From the NCBI RefSeq assembly GCF_000328475.2, contig NC_026492.1, positions 310,001 to 374,000 on the forward strand: a stretch of 64,000 nucleotides of DNA, in the 5' to 3' direction. Below the pieces are notes generated by a model. The model was not told where the DNA came from. It saw nothing but the letters and a program-made list of their open reading frames with translations, and did no database searches. Made by a program: the position numbers and the translations under genes. Shown here in pieces: positions 9,064 to 20,222 of the stretch (the first letter of the stretch is position 1; each line of letters starts with the position of its first letter). The stretch comes from Mycosarcoma maydis (lineage: Eukaryota; Basidiomycota; Ustilaginomycetes; Ustilaginales).

Positions 9064-9468
9064 GCGCTGCTGTCAACTCCACGCCACACACCCATCGCCA
9101 CACCCCGCGACTCTCGATGAGTGTACGAGCCGAGAGAAATCAAATGGCGAGTAACCCAGGATTGACACAGCCATCGCCATTCGGCTCGTCGTGTCAAGTC
9201 GCATAATCGCGCTTCTGCATTCGTGATTTCATGATTCGTGATTCGGCACATGCTCTGCAACTCACAAATCACAAATATCTCCGCTTCAACGTGCAAGATC
9301 AAGACGTAAGTCGTGAGTCACGACTAAGTTGTCATAGTCTCAATCCTTGTTGCTACACGTGCTACACATGCTCCCAATGCAAGAGGTCAGCACTGTGCTT
9401 GGTTCTGAGGCATCTGCTTTCTGACACTAACATTACAATGTATACTTCTAAAAAGCGCTCTTGGCAGT

Positions 9469-11637
9469 TTACAGGCGACGAAAGGCGTTGGCAGCTGAAG
9501 TTGGTGCCATTGCCGATCTGGTCGAAACGCTTGTCTCGAAATCGACAGCTTCGCTGGACCTCTTGACTCCACGCAGCGTGTCATCTGCTACACGAGCATC
9601 GTCGACAGGCTCGCGCGTAGGCTGTCGTGCTGCTGTAGTGTTGGCCGCTCCACCCTCGACACCGCCCATGCCTTGGAGCGTGGTAGAGTGCATGCGCCGA
9701 CAAGGCAGTGCGCCCGCGTTGCGCGATGCACCAACCCCCATGGAGGCAGCTGACAAAGAAGTGGTACCGTTGCGCATCACGTTGTTGCCGCTCACGTAGC
9801 CTGCTGAGCCTGGAGCTAGGCTTGCACTTGTCTTGAAAGCCGGACGAGGAAGCGGCGGCGGCGAGACGAATCGACCCACGCTTCCGGCTCGACGTGGCGC
9901 TTTGGCCGCTTCCATCTTGACTTGCTTGACCGGGCTCGCTGAGCGTCGCATCTCGATTGCTTTCACCTTTTCCTGCTTAACCTGCACAGCGTTGGAGCTG
10001 TCGGACAACGCGACTCCACTATCATCAGCAGCGTTGTAGTTGGAATGCAAAACACTGCTGGTATCGTCCAGATCCTCATGCTCGGCAGGAGAGAGCTGGC
10101 GATGCGCTTCATCAATCTCCATCTCGAGCGCTCGCGAGGCCGCTTCGGCATCGCCCATCGACGTCTCGTCGTAGTCGGCGAGCACTTCGTTGAAGCTGTC
10201 GTCAAAGGAATCAGATCCAAACTCGACTTGGCCTGCTGCGGCTGCGGCTGCGGCTGCGGCTCCCGCATTCTGTGCTCCAATAGCGACCGTGACAATCTGG
10301 TGCGATTCTGGCGCGGGCGCGTGCGTGTGGATTTTGCGTGCTTCGGCCTGCTGACGTTGCAGATAGGCTTGTCGAGCGAGCATGGATCTCTGTTGGCGTT
10401 CTGCCACCTCATCCTTGAATGCATGGTTGGTATTCTGCTTGTCTGGTTTCGAAGCAGCATTGTGACTGACGATCAAAGGTGCGGTGGTCGAGCTGGATGC
10501 AAATGGCGTGGTGGTTGCCGCAGCAAGTTGCGGCGCTCCGACACTTTGCAAAGGTGGTGCCGGCGGTCTGACGGTGCTTGCCGATGGATCGGGAGCGGTG
10601 AGCGCAGGTTGTACTGAACTGGAGCTAGCTTGCTGCGGTGCTGGAGCGTCTGTTGGCTTGGTCGGGGCAAGTGGCGGCCGAGGCGGCTGGGCTTGTGCTG
10701 GTTGTAGCTGTACGGGCGCTGATTTTGGCGGCGGCGGCGGCGTCGGGGCGGATGGTTGAGGATGTCGTAGTTCTGGCCTGCGATGGAGCTCGGAAGCATC
10801 GAATTTGGGCGTTGGATTGCTCACCTTGAGCGCATTGGCCGAGTACTGATGATCGTAGGTGCAGTTGCCGAGCAGCTTGCCAAAGTTTTTGAGCGCTCGT
10901 TTTGTGGCGTCGGTGACGGCCTCCTTCTTTCCCTTTTCGAGTGCAGCATGCTTCTGCCTAGCATTTTCGGCGCTGCCGTAGCCGATGTCCTCGTGGAAAG
11001 CACCGTCACGCAGAGTGACTCGCACGACGCAGCTGACGCCAGCATTGAAGCGAGTACCGTCGGGCGAGCCATCGAGAAAGTCGACATCCAGACGTACAAT
11101 GGTGGTGGACCAGCCATTGAAGCCAAAGACTTCGTTGGCCAGGTCGACGAGCTTCCAACCCTCGATGTAGGTCAACTTTTTGCCGCCACCTGGACCGGGT
11201 CGTTGTGAGAGGTATTCGGGACCGAGCCTCTGGTTGAGCTTGGCCTGTAGAGTGGCGACGCGAGATGCGCTGTCCTGGGTGAGCCCACCGAGACCGTTAA
11301 AGGTCTGTGCACCCCATCCTCCTGGATAGTCGTACTGCGTGAGTGCGCGAGGTTGGTGGCTAGCGGACGGACCAGGTGCAGAGTGATGTGCGAGCTCGTG
11401 TGGGTTCGGCGCTGCGTTCGCCGCATCGGAATCAGCACCGTTGCCCATCTCGTTGTGTGCGGAAAAAGCGTCGTCACTGTGCTGTCGGTTGTCGTCGGTT
11501 GCGGATGCTCCACCAAAAGGACCATGTGTGGAGGCACCAAATGGGTGCTGGGATGGGTACTGTGGGAGCAAGTGTTGCTGCGGCTGGTTTTCAAACTCTG
11601 CGATGAGTTTGGACGAATGTACAGCAGCCGAGTTCAT
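9469..11637 (-). CDS. RAD52: DNA repair and recombination protein Rad52
   Basis: Single exon, 722 residues, longer than yeast Rad52 (about 470). Rad52 anneals single strands and helps load Rad51 in homologous recombination in the nucleus. The conserved annealing core spans about residues 122-285: LNQRLGPEYLSQRPG, LTYIEGWKLVDLANEVFGFNGW, then the KHAALEKGKKEAVTDATKRALKNFGK stretch (227-253) and LGNCTYD. Upstream is a 120-residue Gln/His/Ser-rich extension. Downstream, about 430 residues are low-complexity (Pro/Ala runs, an Ala9 run, a Gln/Arg segment near 430) and end in a basic, Ser-rich tail. The ATG at 11637 is the first in frame. Ustilago relies strongly on a BRCA2-like mediator, so Rad52 may play a secondary role here (family knowledge, not seen in the sequence). 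Confidence 0.95.
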   Translation of the reverse strand: MNSAAVHSSKLIAEFENQPQQHLLPQYPSQHPFGASTHGPFGGASATDDNRQHSDDAFSAHNEMGNGADSDAANAAPNPHELAHHSAPGPSASHQPRALTQYDYPGGWGAQTFNGLGGLTQDSASRVATLQAKLNQRLGPEYLSQRPGPGGGKKLTYIEGWKLVDLANEVFGFNGWSTTIVRLDVDFLDGSPDGTRFNAGVSCVVRVTLRDGAFHEDIGYGSAENARQKHAALEKGKKEAVTDATKRALKNFGKLLGNCTYDHQYSANALKVSNPTPKFDASELHRRPELRHPQPSAPTPPPPPKSAPVQLQPAQAQPPRPPLAPTKPTDAPAPQQASSSSVQPALTAPDPSASTVRPPAPPLQSVGAPQLAAATTTPFASSSTTAPLIVSHNAASKPDKQNTNHAFKDEVAERQQRSMLARQAYLQRQQAEARKIHTHAPAPESHQIVTVAIGAQNAGAAAAAAAAAGQVEFGSDSFDDSFNEVLADYDETSMGDAEAASRALEMEIDEAHRQLSPAEHEDLDDTSSVLHSNYNAADDSGVALSDSSNAVQVKQEKVKAIEMRRSASPVKQVKMEAAKAPRRAGSVGRFVSPPPLPRPAFKTSASLAPGSAGYVSGNNVMRNGTTSLSAASMGVGASRNAGALPCRRMHSTTLQGMGGVEGGAANTTAARQPTREPVDDARVADDTLRGVKRSSEAVDFETSVSTRSAMAPTSAANAFRRL

Positions 11638-11927
11638 GGATGTCTACGACGCGGATCGCATGGATGTAGCCCTTGGAAGACGATCGACCGCAGACAGCAA
11701 AGGAGGACGGTGGGCGTCCGTGGGGTTCGGAGCTGATTAGTAGGTCGAACACATGACGGGCTGAGCTTGGATGATGTTGTGAATGTTGAGCGGATTTCGG
11801 TGGCGAAGAGTCACCTGCTCAGTCGTCTCTGTTGGTGGCAGAGCACAAGATCCGAACGTGGTTGTTTGCGTGATGGTGCGACGAGCTGTGTGACACTTTG
11901 TAACTGACGATTTTTGACTGCGCATCC

Positions 11928-11962
11928 GTGATTCGTGGTTCGTGATTCGTGATTCGTGATTT
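11928..11962. repeat. Heptamer array (GTGATTC)5
   Basis: Five heptamers GTGATTC with single changes (GTGGTTC, GTGATTT), about 290 bp upstream of the RAD52 ATG. Inverted-orientation relatives (ATTCACGATT type) follow at 12019-12048. Confidence 0.85.
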
Positions 11963-12929
11963 GTGGTCGACGCTTGACTGTGACTGTTCACTCGTGACTG
12001 TTGTTCGCGATTCCCGCGATTCACGATTTACGATACACAATTCACGGTTGATCAGCGAGCAACCATCATGAATCACGAATGGAGCGTCTCATTTTTCTTT
12101 TCTTTTCTCTCTCGTGTCTCTCACTGCGAATCGTCAAGTGACTTTGGCTCGCCCGGCTCAGCGTTGAACATTCGCGATTCACGATTTGCGCGCGCGTTGG
12201 TTGCCGAGACGCGTAAATAGATGCTTAGTACACGTGATTTTGACTTTAGATTGATCTAACACTACTCGGTTTGTGTCACGTGTGCGGCACTGTGCTTGAC
12301 TTGTATGCCTGCAAGCTCCAAAATTACGAAAAAAATCACGAATGGTGAGTAGGGAGCCTCTCACGTCTCGTGTCTGTGAGTGAGGCCAAGGAGAAGACGG
12401 AGAATCACGAATCACCAATTTTCAGCTTTCGTGGCTTGCTTGGCAGTGACGGGGCGGAGAGGCGCGCGGGGGTGAGACCGCTCGCAGCGTGGTGGTAAGC
12501 CAAGCAACGATGAGACAAGCATACAAGCGCTACAGATTCGATAACTATTTCGAGATTCGTGATGGGGCTGCAGCTGGGCGCCTCTCTGATGAACAAACGA
12601 CCTCGGCGGCTTAGCAAAAATGACTAATCGCGGCGCGCTCGGCCTTCAGAGGCATGCTCCTATGAAACAAAACAACCAAGTCATGAGTATGTCTAAGACG
12701 CGTTGGGTAGAGACAGTCGTGGGTTATGCAGGCTGACTCGGCGTTGCGACCCATAGACTAGGACAACATCGGCCTGTACATTTTGTGACTGTCGTCGCCG
12801 AACCAAAGCAAGATACAGACAGACCGAGGTTGGCTAAGGACAGGAACGTGGGAGTCACAACAGAGTGGGCGACGCGCGAGGTAAGCGTACTGCGCCATTG
12901 TGAATGCGAGCTAACTAGCTAGCCAATGG

Positions 12930-12971
12930 CAAGGGCAAGGGCAAGGGCAAGGGCAAGGGCAAGGGCAAGGG
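12930..12971 (+). repeat. G-rich hexamer array (GGGCAA)7, G-quadruplex motif
   Basis: Seven GGG runs separated by exactly three bases (CAA, last one CAA/CGA) on the plus strand. This satisfies the G3N3 quadruplex pattern nearly twice over. It is intergenic with no coding context. Confidence 0.85.
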
Positions 12972-14385
12972 CGAGGATCGAATAACACGCCACACACGCA
13001 AGGAGCAGAGACAAGAGACAAGGAGCAGAGACAAGGAGCTGGATGGAGGCGATTTGTTTTGTAACCACAGACTCAAGACTGGCGGGGGCATGTGTGGCAT
13101 TCGTGATTCGTGATTGACCCGGTCGGGGCTAAACTTAGCGAAGAGCTCACGCCGAGCTGAGTCGTGAGTGGTTGACAGGAGACGAGGTGAGCTGATTGGA
13201 GTAATTTGACGGGACACGATTCTGATTCACTTATGGCAGACCAGCGGGGCAAACAAACCGAAAACCAGTCGTCACCAGCGTGAGAGTGAGTGTGAGTGAG
13301 TATGTGCGGGGCAGGAAAGGGAGCAAAATAGCCTTACCTCCTTGCACGGTTGGAGGCTTTGAAACGCGCCTCCTGTTCTCGGATCTTGACCGTAAGATTA
13401 ATAGTTTATATGTATATATCTATAATTGGTGATTTTGGGGGGCTTCAGCTTTTCAAGGTTTCAGGGATTCCGAGAGACGAGAGACGAGGCTAAAGATGAG
13501 TCTAGTTGTTGACAAGGTGTGTTGTGTGTTTGTTTGTGTTTGCCTGTCAGATGGGCGGTCTGTGAGCATGTCTGCCGTTCAATGTATCGAAGCGCACAAC
13601 AAGCAAGCTGGTTCACCAGGTAGAGAGCGACAAATCACAGACGAGCCACGTCAAGTCAAAGCGGGATACAAGGCGAACCGCATCGACGCGCACGTTTGAT
13701 CGACAGGGACTCGAATCAGGTCCGGGATTGTACATCTCGGCAAGCTTTTTTTTTGACACAGTCACTCTACTGTGAGTAAAGAGAGTTGTTCGTGTTGATG
13801 AAATTCAACGCGCCCAAGTTGTGAGTCACAGACGTGAGAGTCACGTTGGGATGTGCTGGTAATGCCGCTTTGGGAGGTGGGTTGTGCCGATTTGGGCCTC
13901 GGTTGTTCGTGACTGTCTCAGACGAGTCGTGAGTTTTGCAGGTTGGTTGTTGCCTTTCGAATCACGAATCGCTTTTCGTGTCGGCAGCCCATTGATCGTC
14001 GATAGTCGTTGATGGATCGACTGAGCCGAGACGGCGTCATGTACGGCGTTAGAACTGGCCACTGCCACTGTCAATGCATCCACAATTCTCCAGGATGGAT
14101 GGATGACAAGGCGACATGACCACGAAACACGATTGGCATCGCAATCACGCATGTACGTTACTGTACTGCATGCAGTTGGCACAGTCTCAGTCTCACCCGT
14201 GGTCGGTCGCAGGCGTGTCCTGTCTTGGATGTGATCGCCTTTGCTTTCATCTTTTCCGTGTTGGCCGATATTTGCGACGCAGCGGGGCGCTCTGTTGTGT
14301 CGCTGTGTGTTTAGATGACGGCGTCTATGGGCTGCCAAGGCGATCCAGAAGCCAACCCACCTTAACTCTGTTACAAGTGAGTGGC

Positions 14386-14415
14386 TCGCTGCTGGCTGCT
14401 GGCTGCTGGCTGTTA
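14386..14415. repeat. Tandem repeat, 7-bp unit (GCTGCTG)
   Basis: Four copies of a CTGGCTG-type heptamer about 130 bp left of the scaffold gap. Confidence 0.75.
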
Positions 14416-14522
14416 GTGGCGGTGACTGCTACTGCTGCTGCTGCTTTCTCATGTCTGTTTGGCTCTGGCGCCCTCTTTTCCAAGTCCGACAGATGCGCGC
14501 CAAAAGTGGTTGTTTCGTTGGC

Positions 14523-14643
14523 TTTTTTTTTTTTTTTTTTTTTNNNNNNNNNNNNNNNNNNNNNNNNNNNNNNNNNNNNNNNNNNNNNNNNNNNNNNNNN
14601 NNNNNNNNNNNNNNNNNNNNNNNNNNNNNNNNNNNNNNNNNNN
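14523..14643. other. Poly-T run and scaffold gap of 100 N
   Basis: A run of 21 T (14523-14543) ends in exactly 100 N (14544-14643), the usual placeholder for a gap of unknown size. The gap falls at the 5' end of the kinase gene, so the true start codon and perhaps an N-terminal segment are missing. Homopolymer sequencing failure is the likely cause. Confidence 0.95.
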
Positions 14644-17600
14644 CCGACTGGCCCACCCCCACCGAATACGTAAACAACAATTCTCGTGCCGCCGCTGCCG
14701 CCTCCGCCGCCGCCGCTGCTGCCTCTGCCTCCACTGCACCAAATGCTTCCAACGTCTTTGCCAGCATGAACCCCAGCTACACCGAGCGAAGGGCTAGCGC
14801 CCACCCTACCATGTCCTCTAGCGCCCATCACGCCTCCTCCACGCCCTCCGCCGCATCCATCGATCCCACTACCAGCCACGCCATCTCTTCCGGCATCCCT
14901 ATCACCTCGCCCGCCGCCCTCTCCTACTTTGCCGCCCATCCGCGTCGCCAGCAAGTCCACTTTGGCAACTACCTCTTGCTTCAAACTCTCGGCGAGGGAG
15001 AATTCGGCAAGGTCAAGCTCGGCGTTCACAAAGAATGGGGTGAAGAGGTCGCTGTCAAGCTCATCAAGCGCGACAAGGTCGCCAACGACGCTGCTCCCCT
15101 CCACCTCGACGACTCGGCTCAAAAGGACCCCGCCAAAATGTCCAAGGTCGAGCGCGAAATTCAAGTCCTCAAGGACGTACGTCATCCCAACATTGTCCGT
15201 CTCTACGAAGTCATTGAATCCGACCGCTACATTGGCATCGTCCTCGAGTACGCCTCAGGCGGAGAGCTCTTCGACCACATCCTTGCGCACAAGTACCTCA
15301 AGGAAGAGCACGCCTGCCGTCTCTTTGCCCAGCTCATCTCGGGCGTTTCCTACCTTCACCACAAAAAGATTGTCCATCGCGATCTCAAGCTCGAAAACTT
15401 GCTCCTCGACCGCAACCGCAACGTCATTATCACCGATTTCGGCTTTGCCAACAATTTCGAGCACAAGCGTAACGACCTCATGGCCACCAGCTGCGGCTCC
15501 CCCTGCTACGCTGCTCCCGAGCTCGTCGTCCAGGACGGCCTCTACGCCGGCTCCGCCGTCGACGTCTGGTCCTGTGGTGTCATTCTCTACGCCATGCTCG
15601 CCGGCTACCTCCCCTTCGACGACGACCCTGCCAACCCGGACGGCGACAACATCAACCTGCTCTACAAGTACATCCTCGCTACGCCTCTCTCCTTCCCCGA
15701 GTACATCACTGCTCAGCCGCGCGATCTGCTCTCCAAGATGCTCGTTCCCGATCCCACCCGTCGTGCTACGCTCGAGCAAGTCATGCAGCACAGCTGGCTT
15801 CGCCATTACCGCGAACTCTTCAAGTTTTCCGTCGACGACCTCGAACGTGCTGCCATGGAGCAACAGACAAAGAAGCGCCAGATGTATCGTCAACAGATGA
15901 TGTACCAGCAACAGCTTCAAGAGCAACAGCGACGCCAACAAATGGAGCGCAGCCAGTCGGTTCGCCACAACGTCTCCCACCTCCCCGTCGGCACCGCCTA
16001 CACCGCCAACACCGCCGTCTCCGCCGTCTCCGCCGCCAATGTCGCGCACCGGCAAACGCTCCCCATCAGTGCTACCGTCCCCGATCGCCTCTACGAGCCT
16101 ATCGGCAGCGCCAGCCGCGGAGCTGACCACAGTGTTACTCCTCAGCGCGCCCCCACTGCATCCTCCCATCAGCCTCCTGTTGCGCCAACTGCTTCCGCCG
16201 ATGCTGCCATCGCCCCGCTGCCTCGCGCCTCTACGCACAACAACGTTGCTGCTGCTGCTGATGCTGCTGCTGCCGTTGCCGCTGCTCCATCGCCCGTCGA
16301 CCCCGTTACGGCGCTTGGCAATGCTCGCGGCGAGCCACGTACTCGCCTCGATGACGCCGTCCCCACCATCGCCGCTGCTTACGAGACTGAACCGCGCCAA
16401 TTAGCCGCTCAAAAGGTTCAGCGTCACACCATTCAGCTCGAGTACGGCGGTGATGAGCGCCCTCGCAAAGAGTCGGCTCCAGGCTCTCGTCAAGCTTCGC
16501 AGACTCAGCGCAACGCCAGCGCAAGCAGCACCAGCTCCAAGCTGGCCGAAATCGAGCGCACAAAAACGGCCGCCGACAAGCCCGCTGCCAACGCCAACGC
16601 CATCGTCCCGCCCTCGGTCTTGCAGTCCACTTCCGTCCAAGTGCCTGCCACTTCGGTCGTCGTCCCCGAGAGCGAAAAGGCGAACATCAGCAAGGCAGGT
16701 GCCCCCGACATGATGCGTTCCGTCTCGGCTAGTGCGGCATCCCGCGTGTCTGTGCCTCCCCCCATCATGGAGCAAACCCAGCCGTCTGTTTCAGCCCATC
16801 GAAGCACGCAGCCCACATCGAGCTCCAGGGTCCGTGCTCCCAGCTCGGCAAGCCGAAACAACGCCGACAGCGGCAGTACTGGTCATGCCACTCGCATTCC
16901 GACCAGCGCTAGCCAGCGCGTCGTCTCGACTTCGAGTGCTGCTAGCGAGCCCGTCGGCTTCCCCTCGTCCGCCACCGAGCGTACCATTCCTTCCGCCGAT
17001 GCCGATGCCGCTGCCGGCCGGATCAGTGCTTCGCGACGAGCCAGTAACGGCGCCGAGATTACCGAACCTTCTCACCGCTCTCCCTCTGCAACTCGGCACG
17101 CCACCGCAGACAACGCTCCGGTCACATCCGCATCCGCATCTGCACGCCACCGCAAGGGCATGTCGACCGACAAGTTTTTTCTCTCACGCCTCTTGGGTTC
17201 CAACAGCGCCAACCAACCCAACGGTGCCGGTGTAGCTGGCGACAAGGTCTCCGCTAACGGAAGTGACGCCGCTGGCGACAAGACCAAAAGGGACAGCATG
17301 AACCGACCAGCTCCCGAACGCGCTCCCAGCTCCAGCAGTACCGGAAAGAACGGCCGGCGCAAGGCCATGAGTCTTGTCGTAGGCCATGCTTCCGGCGAAG
17401 CTTCGTCTGCTGCTGCTGATCGTAACCGCGCTCTCAAGGCCGGCATGCCCCACTCGGCCACACGAGCTACCTTTGGCACGCAGGTTTCCGGAAAGGCGGA
17501 CGATAGCGTCTCCTCCGCACAGAAGCAGCGCAAGGGTTCTGCTAGCTTGGCCAGCCAAACGACTTCGACTTCGCGAGCGGCGCAGAGCAGCACGCGTCCT

Positions 17601-18854
17601 CAGCCGTTGCAGCCGTCGCTTCAGCAGCAGCAGCAGCAGCAGGACAAAGCCTTTAACGACGGATCGACGATCGCCAGTAGCTCAACTGCCGGCCCTTCGA
17701 GCAATGCAGCCAAGAAGGTTATGGACTGGTTCCGAAAGAAGAGTCTTTCGCGCGGCACGTTTAACGAGCAGCCACCGCTGGGCCTCTTTGAACGATCGCC
17801 TACATCTTCGTATATGCATGGTTCCGCATCTCAGACGCCTTCAGTGATTGTGACGAGCGCTCCCAACGGTACGAGCCGACACGCCGAAGCGCCTAGCGGC
17901 GGCTCGTCGGTGCCCTCTTCACGTTCCACCTCGGGCACTCACAGCGAGAACAGCGAAGCCACCGAAATGACGCAGCTCACCAACCTGAGCGATGCCTCTC
18001 ACCAGGAAGGCGACGGTCTCAAGTCGAGTGCTTCAACTGTACAGCAGCAGGCCACGCCCAAAGCGTCGCTCTCTGCTGTATCGAATGTCTCGGATGCTTC
18101 TGCTGCTGGATCTCTAGTATCGACGCGCTCACAGCAGCAGCAGCGACCGCAACCGCGAGTCGCAACGGCAACGTCTGCATCGACCACCCCGGCTCGCTTC
18201 AACGAGGCGCGCCTTCGCTACCACCTCGGAGCTGTGGACCAGTCAGCTCTGACGTCGCGATCGCCGATCGAAGTGCTGAAAGAAGTGCAGCGCGTGTTGT
18301 ACGAGATGGGCATCGACGTGCGCACCGAAAAGGACGAAGACTTTAAGCTCGAGTGCGTTCGTCGCAAGCGTGCCAAGACTCTTATGAGCGCAACGCACGG
18401 CTTTGGAATGAGCATCCGCAGCTCCGTGTTCCCTCCGACGCAAGCTGATGTCGAGCGCTCTTCGCGCATGAGCCATCGTGACTCTCTGACGCCCAGCGCC
18501 AGCTCGCCCGGCGGGGGGTCGCTGCGCAGCTTCCTCAAGCGTTCGTCGCTTCAGCCTGGCGCCACGAGCCCCAAGATGGGTTCCTCTACCTTACCGTCTT
18601 CGGCGACAGTGACGAGCAACTTGGGCGGAGCGGTGCACGACGAAAATCAGCCGCCTCCGCTCTACGGCGATGCCTCGGTCGACGGCGGGCAGGAAATCCG
18701 TTTCTCCGTCGAGGTCACTCGAATCAAGAACCTCACCGGCCTTTACAGCCTCGACATTCGTAGGATGAAGGGCAATCTGTGGGCATACAAGTTCGTCTAC
18801 CAGGCGCTCCTCGATCGATGTCAGTTGGGCAGCAGCACCGCCGCTGTTGGCTGA
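14644..18854 (+). CDS. Ser/Thr protein kinase, Kin4/CAMKL-like, 5' end in gap
   Basis: At least 1402 residues after the gap; the start codon is not visible. The kinase domain covers about residues 105-395 of the visible part. It has GEGEFGKVKLG (glycine loop), VAVKLIKRD (catalytic Lys), HRDLKLENLL (catalytic loop), DFGFANNF and YAAPELV. The glycine loop plus 'KLIKRD' matches the Kin4 group, which in yeast acts in the spindle-position checkpoint and nutrient signalling, so the Kin4 name is by resemblance. A long Ser/Ala/Gln-rich disordered middle follows. The last 45 residues (IRFSVEVTRIKNLTGLYSLD to YQALLDRCQL) look like a KA1-type membrane-binding domain, expected for this family. The flanking poly-Ala stretch after the gap (from 14680) is disordered. 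The frame is open across the N run only because N is untranslatable. Confidence 0.85.
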
Positions 18855-19145
18855 GCCGCCACACTCTTTTCTCGCTCTACTATAAGCTCCCTCCCCCCAG
18901 CATTATTATACACTACGCAGGCCGTACCCCTTTTTTGTCCGTAGCTTCATCGATGCATTTCGACATACCCTATCGTTCAACCTTGCAATCACAGTTTCCA
19001 GACAGATTTGTTCCCCTTCATGATGGTGTGTCAGTCGCATGTCGAGCGAGGGGCACGCGTAGAGGAGGATCAACGCTTCAAGTGACACGGCTTGAGGAAG
19101 GGGGTATACAGAAACGACGATGGACTGGCTAAGAGTGAAGAGGAA

Positions 19146-19869
19146 TCAAGAAACGAGGCAACCAGGAGAATGGGGGCTGGTATCGTCGGTATGGGCTTGG
19201 TCTTGCAAGCGTTTCAACATGTGCTGTACGCCCTGTAAGCTGGTTGTAGCGGAACCGTCGTCCCAATTGACGACGAGCGGGCCATCCTTGATCTTTGGCA
19301 TGCCGCTCTGTTCGCCGGTGTTGGCGAGGTGCTGTTTGAGAGCTAGTTTGCGTCTTTCGTGTTCGGCGAGGTCGAAAGCTGACGAAGTGTACAATTTTTC
19401 TCTCGAGGAGGAGAGGGAGGAGGAGGAGGGGGGGTCGGAGACGAGGTAATCGACGATGCTTCTCATTTGATCGGGTGTTGGGGGGTTGGATTGACGATCG
19501 ACGATTTCCAGCTGGAAGAGTGGGGATCGAGGCGGATCGGCTGCTTGACGGAGATACGAGTTGACATCGGCGCCGGAGCCGTTGGCTTCGACAACGCACG
19601 ATTCGCGGTGCGAGCTGCGTGTGGACGGTACAGCTGAGCGATGGTTGAGCTGGCTATTGTACGAGGTTAGCAGTTCAAGCACTTGCTTGGACGTGGACGA
19701 CGTCGAATCATGGCTGTTTTGCATCCACATACCCGATCCAAGAGCATGTCAAATTTTCGGTCAGCGCCAAAACCTCCCTTTCGAGCACACCGTAACATGC
19801 CAAATCGCCACCAAGCGCAGCTTACAAGAGCGTGATGATCGACGGTCCTTTGTGGAATCGAATCGACAT
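19146..19869 (-). CDS. FMP46: Fmp46-like mitochondrial thioredoxin-fold protein (DUF1687), two exons
   Basis: Two exons on the minus strand: a 44-nt first exon 19869-19826 and 19713-19146, giving 203 residues. The 112-nt intron starts GTAAGC and ends AG. The first exon encodes MSIRFHKGPSIITLF; the join gives ITLFHDSTSSTSKQVLELL, the first strand and helix of the family (ITLFHN...S in relatives). Later landmarks are FQLEIVDRQSNPPTPDQMRSI (about 90-110) and GPLVVNWDDGSA near the C-terminus, both diagnostic for DUF1687. Yeast Fmp46 is a putative mitochondrial redox protein of unknown substrate. A start at an internal ATG (19730) would remove the first strand, which is why the spliced model is preferred. 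Between them lies an Arg/Ser-rich insert and a poly-Ser run. The gene diverges from the F-box gene. Confidence 0.8.
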
Positions 19870-20222
19870 GGTCGTACACGCCAGAGACTGCGTCCCGTCA
19901 GCGGCAGAAGCTCAAGCTCAAAATAATGGCTCGGTGGTATCTTTTGTGTGAATCGTGATGGCTTCGATGTTGTTGACTACCTCCTGTTGCACCCGTGATG
20001 ATGGCAATGAGTACAGATAGGTACGAGCAACGGACAACGCCTGTACCAAAGCACACGTCACACTCACAGAGTGTCGTGAGTCAACGAGTGTCACCTGAGT
20101 GAGTGTTGAAATGTGGAGGAGGCTCAGTCAGAACACGAATAGCCGATAACCTTTTTCCTATGCTGTATGTATATACGCAGTCACGATTCACGATTGCCAC
20201 ATTCCTGATTCGTGCTTGACAT
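19870..20222. other. Divergent promoter, FMP46 and F-box gene
   Basis: 353 bp shared by two divergent genes. It carries single TCACGA motifs (for example 20182-20194) and a TATA-like element at 20170-20175. No other gene. Confidence 0.5.
20170..20175 (+). promoter_or_regulatory. TATA-like element of the F-box gene
   Basis: TATATA inside TATGTATATACG, about 50 bp upstream of the ATG at 20223, followed directly by CACGATTCACGATT motif copies. Confidence 0.35.

Larger units (their letters stand above)
8224..9468. other. Intergenic, heptamer-array rich, carrier 5' to RAD52 3'
   Basis: No gene recognised. This 1.2-kb stretch holds four tandem arrays with 7-bp units (8251-8291, 8748-8782, 8823-8871, 9036-9063) and many single TCGTGA/TCACGA motifs (near 8416-8450, 8680-8740, 9222-9243, 9311-9322). 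It is the clearest example of the window's repeat habit. Confidence 0.6.
11638..14543. other. 2.9-kb gene-empty region, repeat-rich
   Basis: No gene is recognised between the RAD52 5' end and the scaffold gap. It contains heptamer arrays (11928-11962, looser copies at 12003-12082 and 12175-12186), a G-rich hexamer array (12930-12971), an AT-rich patch (13395-13432), and a 7-bp CTG-rich repeat (14386-14415) leading to a poly-T run beside the gap. The right end probably holds the promoter and leader of the kinase gene. Confidence 0.6.

Noticed and set aside
13327..13393. Minus-strand stretch reading VKIREQEARFKASNRAR before a GTAAGG donor-like site
   Set aside because: It looks protein-like but has no start codon or partner exon, and the proposed intron contains intergenic motif copies.
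15255..16400. 381-codon minus-strand frame inside the kinase gene
   Set aside because: Antisense shadow of the kinase domain and its Ala-rich tail; composition mirrors the sense strand and no domain is seen.
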